Part shown: positions 7,082 to 16,140 of the stretch, one piece after another
Layout of the letters: the number at the start of each line of letters is the position of its first letter
Position numbering within the stretch: position 1 is the stretch's first letter
NCBI GenBank assembly: GCA_045132495.1
Contig: JBGUSK010000140.1
Location: forward strand, 1-64,000
Direction: 5' to 3'
DNA from: UBA11524 sp045132495
GTDB taxonomy: Bacteria; Bacillota; Clostridia; Christensenellales; Aristaeellaceae
Length of the DNA: 64,000 nucleotides
The notes under the pieces: generated by a model
Seen by the model: only the letters and a program-made list of their open reading frames with translations
What the model was told of the DNA's origin: nothing
The model's database searches: none
Program-made: the position numbers and the translations under genes

Positions 7082-10000
7082 ATGGTATTTGATCAGGAAT
7101 CTGCTTTTGAGGAAGCTCTCATAGACGCTTTGACCCATAAAGGATGGGAGTCAACCATCTTGCGTTACCCTACTGAGGCTGATCTCATTCGCAATTGGGC
7201 GGATATTCTGTTTGAGAATAACAGGGGGATCGATCGCCTGAATGATGCGCCCTTGACGGATGGTGAAATGCAGCAGATTCTGGAGCAGATTGCTACGCTC
7301 CGAACACCGCTGCGGCTGAACGGTTTTATCAATGGTAAGACCGTTACTTTGACGCGCGATAATCCAGCTGACGCCCTCCATTTCGGGAAGGAAGTATCGT
7401 TGAAGATCTATGATCGCCAAGAAATTGCCGCTGGTCAAAGTCGTTATCAAATTGTGCAGCAGCCGCGCTTTGCAAGCAAATCAAAAGTGCTGCAGAATCG
7501 GCGTGGAGACTTGATGCTGCTGATCAATGGTATGCCTGTCATTCATATTGAACTTAAGAAGAGTGGGGTATCTGTTAGCCAAGCCGCCAATCAGATTGAG
7601 AAGTATGCCCACGAGGGAATTTTCACCGGCATTTTCTCCTTGATTCAGATTTTTGTCGCTATGGAGCCTGCAGAAACGGTATATTTCGCCAATCCCGGCC
7701 CCGATGGCAAGTTTAATAAGGACTTCTATTTTCATTGGGCTGATGCTAACAATGAACCAATCAACGATTGGCAGCGAATTGCGTCTGACCTTCTATCTAT
7801 TCCAATGGCACATCAGCTCATAGGCTTCTATACAGTAGCCGATAGCGCCGACGGCATCCTTAAGGTTATGCGCAGCTATCAGTACTATGCTGCCAGCCGT
7901 ATTTCGGATCGCGTATCAAAGATTCACTGGGATGGACGCGATCGTCTCGGCGGCTATATTTGGCACACCACCGGCAGCGGTAAGACTATGACCTCCTTTA
8001 AGTCCGCTCAGCTAATCGCAAACAGCCGGGATGCAGACAAGGTGGTATTCCTTGTGGATCGCATCGAACTCGGAACTCAGTCGCTGAAAGAGTACCGTGC
8101 CTTTGCCGATGATAGTGATGATGTCCAGGCAACGGAGGATACTGTTGTCCTGATTGATAAGCTGAAGAGTAATGACCCGGCAAAAACCCTGATCGTCACC
8201 TCGATCCAGAAGATGAGCCGTATTGCCGCTGAGGATGACGGACGTCATCAGCGTGATATTGATCTGATTAACCGTAAGCGGATTGTTTTCATTGTCGACG
8301 AATGCCACAGGAGTGTTTTCGGCGACATGATGCACGATGTGAAGCGCACTTTCCCCAATGCCGTATTCTTCGGATTCAGCGGAACGCCGATTTTCGATGG
8401 TGCGAAGAAGATGAGCGATACATCCGATGTCTTTGGCAATGAGCTCCATCGATACACTATCGCAGATGGCATTCGAGACAAAAATGTGCTTGGTTTTGAC
8501 CCATACATGGTTATGACTTATCCTGATAAGGATGTTCGTACAGTCATCGCCGTCGAGAAAGCAAAGGCTCATTCCGTTGAAGAAGCGCTTGCCGACCCAG
8601 CCAAAAGTAAAGTGTTCTATCACTGGATGGATGCTAGTCTCGTTCCCATGGCCGGTGTACACAATTCCGATGGTTCGTATACAAAAGGCATTGAAGATTA
8701 TCTTCCGGCTGTTCAATACCAGCATGACACACACGTTGATGCCGTGGTAGAAGACATTGTGAAGAGCTTTGTGGTGCTCAGCCACGGCGGCAAATTTCAT
8801 GCAATATTTGCCACCAGCAGTATACCAGAAGCATTGGTCTATTACAGGCGTTTCAAAAAGAACGCGCCTCATCTCAAGGTAACTGCTTTGTTTGATCCGA
8901 GTATTGACAACTCCGGAGAGGGGCAGCTTGCTAAAGAAGATGGGCTTGTCGAGCTGATCACAGACTACAATGCGCGGTACGGCCAGGATTTCCGGATTCA
9001 GAATTTTGCTCTAATGAAGAAAGATATCGCCGCGCGGCTGGCGCACAAGGCCCCTTACCAATACATTGCTCGCGAGCCTAGCTTGCAGATCGACATTCTG
9101 ATCGTTGTCGATCAGATGCTGACCGGCTATGATTCCAAGTGGATCAACACGCTCTATATGGACAAAGTACTCAGAGGAGCAAATATCATTCAAGCTTTTT
9201 CTCGCACCAATCGTCTTTGGGGTCCGGATAAGCCATTCGGGACGATTCGCTACTATCGGTATCCACACACAATGAGAAGACTTGTTGACGAAGCCATCAA
9301 GCAGTATTCTGGTGATCGCCCCATCGGCTTATTCGTTCAAAAACTCGGCCATAATCTCATAGAGGTTAATCGTGTATTCGGTGAAATCCAAACATTGTTT
9401 GACCGTGCAAGGCAGCCCGATTTCAGCAAAACCCCCGAGGACATTGCTGTCCGCGGGAAATTCGCGAAGCTGTTCCGTGAGCTGAATGAATACCTCGAAG
9501 CTGCTAAGGTACAAGGTTTCGTGTGGGATATTCTTGAATACTCTCATACTGATGAAGACACCGGCTCTAAACAAACTGTTCATGTGGACATTGATGAGAA
9601 TACATACCTGATCCTTGCACAGCGTTACAAGGAGCTATTTAGTGGCAATGCTGGCGATTCTTGTCCGGATATTCCGTACGAGATTGACAGCCACCTGATG
9701 GAAATCAATACCGGCAGGATCGACTCTGAGTACATGAATTCCCGCTTCAAGAAATACCTGCGAGAGCTGGGGCAAAAGGACATAGATCCTGAAGAACTTC
9801 AGGCGACGCTTGATGATCTACATAAGTCTTTCGCTGCTCTGACTCAAGAGGAGCAGAAATTTGCAACCATCTTCCTCCATGATGTCCAGTGTGCTGCAGT
9901 CCAGGTTGAACCCGGAAAGACATTCAGAGAATATGTTACTGAATACATGGTCAGAGCCAAGAATGATCAGGTTCACCGGCTTGCTGTTGCCCTCGGGCTT

Positions 10001-10222
10001 GACGAGAACCAACTTCGCGCGTTGATGAACGCACATGTAAATGAACAGAATATCAACGAGTATGGCAGGTTTGAAGCCCTGAAGAGTACCGTCAACAGAG
10101 CAACTGCAAAATCCTATTTTGAGCGCATTGATGGATGTCGTCTAACGCCTCCTAAACTGATTGTCAGAATAGACCAACTGCTTCGTGCTTTCATCCTGAA
10201 TGGTGGCATTGACATTGAATAA
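7082..10222 (+). CDS. hsdR: Type I restriction endonuclease subunit HsdR
   Basis: This is the ATP-dependent translocase and nuclease subunit of the complex. The N-terminal PD-(D/E)xK nuclease appears near residues 140-160 (GDLMLLINGMPVIHIELKK). The SF2 helicase follows, with Walker A HTTGSGKT near 296, the DEAD-like box VDECHRS near 405, and motif III FSGTP. Its 1046 residues match typical HsdR length. I chose the ATG at 7082 because AGAGGTGA precedes it by six bases and the nuclease domain follows directly. The frame is open upstream through the TRD4 cassette, so a gene finder could extend it wrongly to 6572. A terminator follows at 10242. Confidence 0.93.
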   Translation: MVFDQESAFEEALIDALTHKGWESTILRYPTEADLIRNWADILFENNRGIDRLNDAPLTDGEMQQILEQIATLRTPLRLNGFINGKTVTLTRDNPADALHFGKEVSLKIYDRQEIAAGQSRYQIVQQPRFASKSKVLQNRRGDLMLLINGMPVIHIELKKSGVSVSQAANQIEKYAHEGIFTGIFSLIQIFVAMEPAETVYFANPGPDGKFNKDFYFHWADANNEPINDWQRIASDLLSIPMAHQLIGFYTVADSADGILKVMRSYQYYAASRISDRVSKIHWDGRDRLGGYIWHTTGSGKTMTSFKSAQLIANSRDADKVVFLVDRIELGTQSLKEYRAFADDSDDVQATEDTVVLIDKLKSNDPAKTLIVTSIQKMSRIAAEDDGRHQRDIDLINRKRIVFIVDECHRSVFGDMMHDVKRTFPNAVFFGFSGTPIFDGAKKMSDTSDVFGNELHRYTIADGIRDKNVLGFDPYMVMTYPDKDVRTVIAVEKAKAHSVEEALADPAKSKVFYHWMDASLVPMAGVHNSDGSYTKGIEDYLPAVQYQHDTHVDAVVEDIVKSFVVLSHGGKFHAIFATSSIPEALVYYRRFKKNAPHLKVTALFDPSIDNSGEGQLAKEDGLVELITDYNARYGQDFRIQNFALMKKDIAARLAHKAPYQYIAREPSLQIDILIVVDQMLTGYDSKWINTLYMDKVLRGANIIQAFSRTNRLWGPDKPFGTIRYYRYPHTMRRLVDEAIKQYSGDRPIGLFVQKLGHNLIEVNRVFGEIQTLFDRARQPDFSKTPEDIAVRGKFAKLFRELNEYLEAAKVQGFVWDILEYSHTDEDTGSKQTVHVDIDENTYLILAQRYKELFSGNAGDSCPDIPYEIDSHLMEINTGRIDSEYMNSRFKKYLRELGQKDIDPEELQATLDDLHKSFAALTQEEQKFATIFLHDVQCAAVQVEPGKTFREYVTEYMVRAKNDQVHRLAVALGLDENQLRALMNAHVNEQNINEYGRFEALKSTVNRATAKSYFERIDGCRLTPPKLIVRIDQLLRAFILNGGIDIE

Positions 10223-10241
10223 CTGGTATACTCGAATACAG

Positions 10242-10269
10242 AGAGTCAAGATTCCCTTGGCTCTTTTTC
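10242..10269 (+). terminator. Terminator after hsdR
   Basis: AGAGTCAAG and CTTGGCTCT pair over nine bases with one G-T, followed by TTTTTC. Confidence 0.7.
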
Positions 10270-10277
10270 ATTTGCCG

Positions 10278-10295
10278 TATTCGCAAAGACGAATA
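10278..10295 (+). promoter_or_regulatory. Palindromic operator-like site before the recombinase
   Basis: TATTCG and CGAATA flank six bases, immediately upstream of the ribosome site of the recombinase gene. A role in controlling recombinase expression is inferred from position only. Confidence 0.4.
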
Positions 10296-10320
10296 TGCAA
10301 CAATACGAGGAGGTATAACC

Positions 10321-11250
10321 ATGACTGAAGCAACCGCAACCATGCTCTTCCACGAATACTACACCCTCTGGATTGGTATCTATAAAGAGGGCGCAGTACG
10401 CAAAGTTACAATGCGAAAATACCATTTGACCGAACAATGGCTCAGAAGGCTGATACCTAATCTGCGCGTCTGTGACATGACACGAATCAATTATCAAAAA
10501 CTTCTGAACGACTATGCTGAGTATCATGAACGGCAAACAACCATGGATTTCCATCATCAACTAAAAGCAGCGATCCTCGATGCCGTTGACGAAGGTCTGA
10601 TCGACAGAGATCCTACGCGAAAAGCCATTGTTAAGGGAAAACTTCCGGAGTCAAAAAAGACGAAATACTTGAGCCAGTATGAGCTTCAGCAGCTTCTAAG
10701 CCATCTCGACTTAATCCACGGTGTTAATTGGGATTGGCTCATCCTGCTCATTGCAAAAACGGGGCTTCGTTTCTCTGAAGCACTAGCACTCACACCTGCA
10801 GATTTCGATTTTTCTCACCAAACCTTATCCATCAGCAAGACGTGGGATTACAAGGAAGCATCTGGTTTTCTGCCAACAAAGAACCGCTCCTCTGTCCGGA
10901 AAATCCAGATTGATTGGCAGTTGGTGTCACAGTTCGCAGGATTGCTTAAAGGTCTGCCACCGGACAAACCAATATTTGTATCCGATGTCCGTGTATATAA
11001 CTCTACTGCCAACGATATTTTAAGCCGGCACTGCAAAGCTGTGCATATCCCCGTCATATCCGTTCATGGCTTACGTCACACACACGCTTCACTCTTGCTC
11101 TTCGCCGGTGTTTCAATAGCAAGTGTCGCACGTAGATTAGGACACTCTAGCATGACAACCACGCAAAAGACCTATCTACATATTATTCAAGAGCTTGAGA
11201 ATAAGGATGTGGATCTAGTCATGCGCTCGATGGCTGGTTTGAGCATTTGA
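10321..11250 (+). CDS. Tyrosine recombinase, probable hsdS invertase
   Basis: This is a 309-residue tyrosine site-specific recombinase. Catalytic residues are visible at Arg150 (AKTGLRFSEAL), His249 and Arg252 (HGLRHTHAS), His275 (RRLGHSS) and nucleophile Tyr285 (QKTYLHI). Residues 1-100 form the helical core-binding domain. It begins with ATG after GAGGAGG and lies 98 bases downstream of hsdR on the same strand. Tyrosine recombinases beside hsd loci with inverted hsdS repeats are known to shuffle specificity domains, and I infer that role here. It differs from the island-type integrase at 16118, which has the extra N-terminal AP2-like arm-binding domain this one lacks. Confidence 0.88.
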   Translation: MTEATATMLFHEYYTLWIGIYKEGAVRKVTMRKYHLTEQWLRRLIPNLRVCDMTRINYQKLLNDYAEYHERQTTMDFHHQLKAAILDAVDEGLIDRDPTRKAIVKGKLPESKKTKYLSQYELQQLLSHLDLIHGVNWDWLILLIAKTGLRFSEALALTPADFDFSHQTLSISKTWDYKEASGFLPTKNRSSVRKIQIDWQLVSQFAGLLKGLPPDKPIFVSDVRVYNSTANDILSRHCKAVHIPVISVHGLRHTHASLLLFAGVSIASVARRLGHSSMTTTQKTYLHIIQELENKDVDLVMRSMAGLSI

Positions 11251-11266
11251 CAAACAGCTCTTTCTC

Positions 11267-11296
11267 TTGCCGAAACCCTTTACAATATGATATGAT
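11267..11296 (+). promoter_or_regulatory. Possible promoter of the DUF262 gene
   Basis: TTGCCG (11267-11272) and TATGAT (11291-11296) are 18 bases apart, within the gap after the recombinase gene. Confidence 0.4.
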
Positions 11297-11362
11297 ATGA
11301 CAGAATAGAAGTATCATGTACCCTTTTGTCATTCATGAATATGACGTCACTGGAGGTCGCAC

Positions 11363-13912
11363 ATGAAAGGTTCCGAAACACAGCTGATGACCTATCTTGA
11401 AGGCTCGAAGAAACGTTTTGTTATCCCCGTATACCAACGCAACTACGAGTGGAAGCGTGAAAACTGCGCGCAGCTATTTGATGACCTGATCGATGTTGCC
11501 CGCAGCGGACGCAGCAGCCATTTCTTCGGTAGCGTCGTTTCCTCCTATCAGCCGAACGGACGGTACATTGAATATCTGGTCATCGATGGACAGCAGCGCC
11601 TGACCACTGTTTCGCTGTTGTTGCTGGCCATGTACAATCTGATCAAGCAGGGGAAGGTCACACCGGGAATTTCCACCATGGCCGACGAGATTCATGACGA
11701 TTATCTCGTTGATAAGCATCAGCCCCGCGAGACACGTATTAAGCTTAAGCCGGTCAAGGGCGATCAGGCAGCTTATGGCAGCTTGTTTGATGATGCTGCA
11801 GAGGTGGTTAAGCAATCTAATCTGACTGCGAACTATGAGTACTTTTACACGCGCATTCAGAAGGAAGAAATCACCATTGATCAGCTTTACAATGCACTCT
11901 TTGCGCTAGTGGTTATCAATATTGAACTGACAGCGGAGGATAACCCGCAGCGCATCTTTGAAAGCCTGAACTCTACCGGCGTGGCTCTGAGCGAAGGCGA
12001 CAAGATCCGCAACTTCATTTTGATGGGCCTGTCTGCCAAGAGACAGGAGGAATACTACGAGAAATACTGGAACCGCATCGAGATCCTAACGGAGTACAAT
12101 GTTAGCGTCTTTGTGCGTGATTATCTGAGCATTAAGCAGCAGTTGATCCCTGCTATGGACAAGGTCTACACCACATTCAAGGCCTATGTCCAGGAGAATG
12201 GGCTGGACACTGAAGCTCTGCTGAAAGAGCTGCTTTCCTATGCAAAGTGGTATGAGATCCTTCTGAAGGGTAAGACACCGGATAAGCAGTTGAGTGCCTG
12301 CATCTATCGGCTGAATCGCCTGGAGACGACCATCACGCGCCCATTCTTCCTGGAAGTTCTGCGTCTTCAGAGCGAGGGCAGGCTCTCCTGGACGGAAGTG
12401 CGGGACGTCTTCCTCTGCACGGAAAACTACCTGTTCCGCCGCACCATGTGTGATCTGCCTACCAACGCTCTGAACAAAATCTTCCTCATGCTTCACAGGG
12501 AGATTTTCCGCTTTGAGGACAACGATGAGAACTATGTGGAGAAGTTCAAGTATGCCCTGCTGAACAAGGGCGACCGTGGCCGTTTCCCCGATGACGAGGC
12601 GTTTGCCAGGGCTGTGACAGAGCGTCTGGTCTACAAGATGAATGCCAAGAACAAGGTGTACATCTTCGAACGCCTGGAGAATCACGGTACTGTTGAGGAC
12701 AAGGATATCTATCACCATGTGGATGAAGGTGTCTACTCCATCGAGCATGTCATGCCGCAGCATCTCACTCCCGCCTGGACGAAGGAACTGGGCGTTGACT
12801 ACGAAGCCATCCACGAAATCTGGCTGCATCGTCTGGCCAACCTGACGCTGACTGGCTACAACTCCAAGTACAGCAATAGCCCCTTTGCAGAGAAGCGCGA
12901 CATGCCCAATGGCTTTGCTGATAGCGGGCTTCGCATGAATACTTGGATTGCACAACGCAGCAAGTGGACGCTGGAGGAACTGGAAGCCCGCAATGCGTTG
13001 TTGGTTCAGCGTGCCCTGGACATCTGGCCCATGCCGGAGACCACTTTCGTTTCTGAGGAGAAGCATCTGGATTCATGCTCCCTGGATGATGACACTACGG
13101 AGCTGCGCGGCCGCATCATTGTTCGCTTCAGCTACAGGAATACGGAACAGCCCGTTCTGAGCTGGATCAATATGCTGGAGCAGGTCTTGAAGATCCTCCA
13201 TGGCGAAGATCCGTCTGTTCTCACGAAACTGGCTTATAGCAATGATCCTGATGATGAACTGAGCGTCTATGTGAGCAGTAATCCCAAGGATTTGCGTAAC
13301 ACGCTGGAGATTGACAACGGGATCTTTGTGGAGCGAAACACCAGTACCAATGTGAAGATCTCTATGCTCCGGAAGTTCTTCAAGGTCTATGGCGCTAATC
13401 CTGAGGACTTGGTCTTCTATCTGAAAGACGGCACTGAGGATGATCAGGAAGAAGAAAGCGGTACCCGCTATGAGCTGCGTCGCCGGTATTGGACATATGC
13501 GTTGCCGTTAATTCAACAGGCCCATGCTGAGAATAAGTCCTTCAGCAATTGTAATCCGACGAGGGATAACTGGCTATGTGGCTGGTTTGGCATTGGCGGC
13601 TTCTCTCTGACCTGTATTGCCAATCAAAACGGGGCACGTGTGGAACTCAACCTTGGCAAGGGGAATAGGGATATCAACAAAGAAGCCTTCGACTACCTGT
13701 TTATGAAAAAGGCGGCCATTGAAGCCTCTCTTGGCACGGAAGTGACCTGGAAGCGCAACGATGACAGTAAGGCTTCCCAGATTGTGATCAGCCTTCCCGG
13801 TGTCAGCATCGAGAATGAAACCGACTGGACGCAGATGGCGAAATTCCATGCTGAGTGGAGCAAGAAGTTCTTCGATGTGGTTGTGCCGTATCTGAAAGAT
13901 CATATGCAGTAA
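11363..13912 (+). CDS. DUF262/HNH (GmrSD-like) defence protein with DUF4268-type tail
   Basis: This is an 849-residue probable modification-dependent restriction enzyme. The N-terminal DUF262 (GmrS-like) domain carries VPVYQRNYEW-type sequence (here IPVYQRNYEW) and VIDGQQRLTT near residue 75, the nucleotide-binding DGQQR motif. A DUF1524/GmrD-like HNH nuclease follows near 460, with SIEHVMPQ, then HRLANLTLTGYNSKYSN and FAEKR. The C-terminal 150 residues (WTYALPLIQQ to KFFDVVVPYLK) look like a DUF4268 domain. Characterised relatives cut glucosylated or otherwise modified phage DNA; the substrate here is unknown. The gene has GGAGG before ATG and its own terminator, and sits next to the type I system as an independent defence gene. 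Confidence 0.85.
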   Translation: MKGSETQLMTYLEGSKKRFVIPVYQRNYEWKRENCAQLFDDLIDVARSGRSSHFFGSVVSSYQPNGRYIEYLVIDGQQRLTTVSLLLLAMYNLIKQGKVTPGISTMADEIHDDYLVDKHQPRETRIKLKPVKGDQAAYGSLFDDAAEVVKQSNLTANYEYFYTRIQKEEITIDQLYNALFALVVINIELTAEDNPQRIFESLNSTGVALSEGDKIRNFILMGLSAKRQEEYYEKYWNRIEILTEYNVSVFVRDYLSIKQQLIPAMDKVYTTFKAYVQENGLDTEALLKELLSYAKWYEILLKGKTPDKQLSACIYRLNRLETTITRPFFLEVLRLQSEGRLSWTEVRDVFLCTENYLFRRTMCDLPTNALNKIFLMLHREIFRFEDNDENYVEKFKYALLNKGDRGRFPDDEAFARAVTERLVYKMNAKNKVYIFERLENHGTVEDKDIYHHVDEGVYSIEHVMPQHLTPAWTKELGVDYEAIHEIWLHRLANLTLTGYNSKYSNSPFAEKRDMPNGFADSGLRMNTWIAQRSKWTLEELEARNALLVQRALDIWPMPETTFVSEEKHLDSCSLDDDTTELRGRIIVRFSYRNTEQPVLSWINMLEQVLKILHGEDPSVLTKLAYSNDPDDELSVYVSSNPKDLRNTLEIDNGIFVERNTSTNVKISMLRKFFKVYGANPEDLVFYLKDGTEDDQEEESGTRYELRRRYWTYALPLIQQAHAENKSFSNCNPTRDNWLCGWFGIGGFSLTCIANQNGARVELNLGKGNRDINKEAFDYLFMKKAAIEASLGTEVTWKRNDDSKASQIVISLPGVSIENETDWTQMAKFHAEWSKKFFDVVVPYLKDHMQ

Positions 13913-13922
13913 TATGCAAAAA

Positions 13923-13959
13923 GAGGTTTGCTCCCCCTAAATAGGGCAAACCTCTTTTT
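13923..13959. terminator. Bidirectional terminator
   Basis: GAGGTTTGC and GCAAACCTC form a perfect nine-base stem with an A-run on one side and TTTTT on the other. It lies between the DUF262 gene and the convergent YgjP-like gene. Confidence 0.85.
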
Positions 13960-14004
13960 CCCTTACACAGTATAAGATATATACATAAAACTATTCTTGC
14001 ATTA

Positions 14005-14544
14005 CTATACTAATGCACTACCTTTCTCCTTCAGCCACTTACGCTGAACCACATACCGCGGCAACACATTTTCTACCTCACGCCAAAAGTGTACTGAATG
14101 ATTCATCTCTTTCCGGTGACACAGCTCATGAACCACAACATAATCTCGCACATCCTCTGGGCATAACATCAACAAGCAGTTAAAGCTCAGGTTTCCCTTG
14201 GCAGAGCAGGATCCCCAACGTGTCTTCTGGTGGCGGATTGTGATCCTGCCGACAGTGACACCAATGATTGCAGCATACTTACGCACCCGCTGCGGAATAT
14301 CCTGCAGAGCAGCATCTGCTAGCCGCTGTAGCTGTTCTTGTGTGAGGGGTTCCGAGTGGGCGCTCTGCCGACTGCTGGCAATGTCAATATGTTTCTGAAT
14401 CCAATCGGCTTTCGAACTGACAAACCTCTCGACTTCTGCGTTGCTCAACCTAAGTGGTGCACGCACAATCAACCTACCATCGCCTTTTATCTGAATGGCG
14501 ATGGTTTTTCTGTTTGACCTTATCAATTCATACTTTTCCATCAT
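14005..14544 (-). CDS. YgjP-like (DUF45) metallopeptidase
   Basis: This 179-residue protein belongs to the YgjP/DUF45 family of predicted zinc metallopeptidases. The zinc motif is HELCH at 139-143 followed by RKEMNHSVHFW; the RWGSCS signature that marks the family is at about 109-114. Family members are often found next to type I restriction genes, though their role there is unproven. The ATG overlaps the stop of the preceding reading frame as ATGA, implying translational coupling to that fragment. Being coupled to what looks like a truncated helicase tail suggests that a larger gene once stood upstream. Confidence 0.85.
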   Translation of the reverse strand: MMEKYELIRSNRKTIAIQIKGDGRLIVRAPLRLSNAEVERFVSSKADWIQKHIDIASSRQSAHSEPLTQEQLQRLADAALQDIPQRVRKYAAIIGVTVGRITIRHQKTRWGSCSAKGNLSFNCLLMLCPEDVRDYVVVHELCHRKEMNHSVHFWREVENVLPRYVVQRKWLKEKGSALV

Positions 14545-14951
14545 TTCCTTAGCCCAAAGTCGTACTGCAGGTAATCCGGCAATTCATGTTCCATGATTAC
14601 ATCGAATAGATAGGTGCCATTCCCATTTTCAGTCGCTCGACAGTTAGTAAGCCTTCCCTTACCTAAATAAGTGAAAGGAAGCACAATACCATTTTCATCA
14701 GAAACCTTACGGCTGAAAACACGCACATATGCGCTTGCCTTCAGCTTCATCAGATCAGATGCAGGCAGATTCGCCATGGACTCCCATTGGAAGAGAGCCG
14801 CCTCCAGGAACTTGTCCTTGTAATTGAGCTTATCCTCCTCGGACAGGTCTTTTTTCAGGGAGGCAAAGATAACCACGAAGTCATCATAGTAATATGTGCC
14901 GACAGCGGTATAGCCCGGGTTCTTCAGCAGTTTCAATTGCACCTGATCCAT
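14541..14951 (-). CDS. DUF3427-like domain, probably a truncated helicase tail
   Basis: This 136-residue frame resembles the C-terminal DUF3427 domain of DEAD/DEAH helicases. Matching blocks are LNYKDKFLEAALFQWES, YVRVFSRK, LPFTYLGKGRL and the closing ELPDYLQYDF. Recognisable domain sequence (GFKLWQNYR) continues about 27 residues upstream of the first ATG to a TGA near 15035, with no helicase motor beyond. The most likely reading is the remnant of a deleted helicase-nuclease; a short stand-alone protein is possible. No convincing ribosome site is seen. The domain assignment rests on remembered family features and needs a profile search. Confidence 0.5.
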   Translation of the reverse strand: MDQVQLKLLKNPGYTAVGTYYYDDFVVIFASLKKDLSEEDKLNYKDKFLEAALFQWESMANLPASDLMKLKASAYVRVFSRKVSDENGIVLPFTYLGKGRLTNCRATENGNGTYLFDVIMEHELPDYLQYDFGLRK

Positions 14952-15089
14952 ACGGTAGTTCTGCCACAGCTTGAAACCCGTCTCGTTGCCGTTTTCTGCA
15001 GCATAACGCGTCAGACCATAGGTAACAGTAGTTTGTCAAAAATAGGTTCTGCATGGCAACTACCTCGCTCCCGTGGTTATCCTCTGTAC

Positions 15090-15692
15090 TTATTCTCCAA
15101 GCCGCATCTGACTGATGCCTTTTATCGAAAAAAACGATACATCTGTGATTGCTGCTCGTAAGATATCTGTCGCGTCATAGCGTGGGTTTAGCCAGTCCTG
15201 CAGGGCATCCTTGGGAAGCAGCACAGGCATCCGATCATGGATGAAAGCAATGCTGTCCGCAGGCTGCCTTGTCAGGATCGTGCATCGCACCTGGTTGCCT
15301 TCGATCCGATACAAACCAGCCATATACATCACTCCGTCAACAGTAGGCCTGATGGCGTATTTGATCTTTGTACCTAACCGTTTCTCCCATTCGAAATAAT
15401 TGGTCGCAGGGAGAAGGCAGCGGCGTTGAGCCATGCCATCCTGAAACATCGGTTTCTCCGCAGCTGTTTCGCTCCGGGCGTTGATGATGAGTTTCCCATC
15501 AAGCGTCTTGTATCCCCATGGTATGGCAAACGGCGCAGGAGTCAGTGCTTTCGTATTTGCAATCACCGGAACGGTGTCGCCAGGAAATATCTCGCCAGTC
15601 TTGACAATTTGCCCTTTTCGATTCAGAGCGTCGATAATCCGCTCAAGATCCTCCGGGGATTCTGCCCGATCACCAAAATAACGTCCACACAT
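15090..15692 (-). CDS. SRAP/YedK-type abasic-site protein
   Basis: This is a 200-residue SOS-response-associated peptidase (SRAP, HMCES/YedK) protein. The family crosslinks to abasic sites in single-stranded DNA through Cys2, exposed after removal of Met1. The N-terminus MCGRYF is the diagnostic catalytic start and fixes the start at 15692, with AGGAGG seven bases ahead. Other family blocks are INARSETAAEKPMF, CLLPATNYFEWEK and the C-terminal IHDRMPVLLP, which carries the active-site His. It stands alone between the helicase remnant and the excisionase gene; SRAP genes are common on mobile elements. Confidence 0.92.
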   Translation of the reverse strand: MCGRYFGDRAESPEDLERIIDALNRKGQIVKTGEIFPGDTVPVIANTKALTPAPFAIPWGYKTLDGKLIINARSETAAEKPMFQDGMAQRRCLLPATNYFEWEKRLGTKIKYAIRPTVDGVMYMAGLYRIEGNQVRCTILTRQPADSIAFIHDRMPVLLPKDALQDWLNPRYDATDILRAAITDVSFFSIKGISQMRLGE

Positions 15693-15912
15693 TGCGTTGC
15701 CTCCTAATAGCATTATTGTACCACACTACTAGTTTGCGCGTCAAATTCTGAAAACTTCCAAACACCGGTTATCACCCTCCCAGAATCTGTCCTGTGCTGA
15801 TTGACAGGTAAACCCTGATCCTGACGCGCTCCCGGAGAAAGAACTTGACTTATCCGCTCTTCGGAGTGATATATGTCATCGCCGGAAGCTGCGAATATCG
15901 AAAGGAGTCACC

Positions 15913-16140
15913 ATGGACAGATCAACGATCGAGCTTCTCAGCGCAAAGGAGGCCGGTGCCATCCTTGGCATCAACCCCAACGCCGTATATCGGCTGTGGA
16001 TGGACGGTCTGCTGGATTTCTGGTGCATTAACGGAACGAAAAAAACTAACCTGCAGGCAATCGCTGCATTCCTTGATCAGACACGCAACACACCCCTGCA
16101 GGAAAGAGGAGGTAAACATGGCGAACATATCCTACCGTAA
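15913..16140 (+). CDS. Excisionase-like helix-turn-helix protein
   Basis: This 75-residue protein has a MerR/excisionase-type winged helix: LLSAKEAGAILGINPNAVYR followed by LWMDGLLDFWCINGTKKTN. Excisionases bind attachment sites and steer integrases toward excision. It starts with ATG after AAAGGAG and overlaps the integrase gene by 23 bases, the usual xis-int arrangement. Its role is inferred from fold and position. Confidence 0.78.
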   Translation: MDRSTIELLSAKEAGAILGINPNAVYRLWMDGLLDFWCINGTKKTNLQAIAAFLDQTRNTPLQERGGKHGEHILP

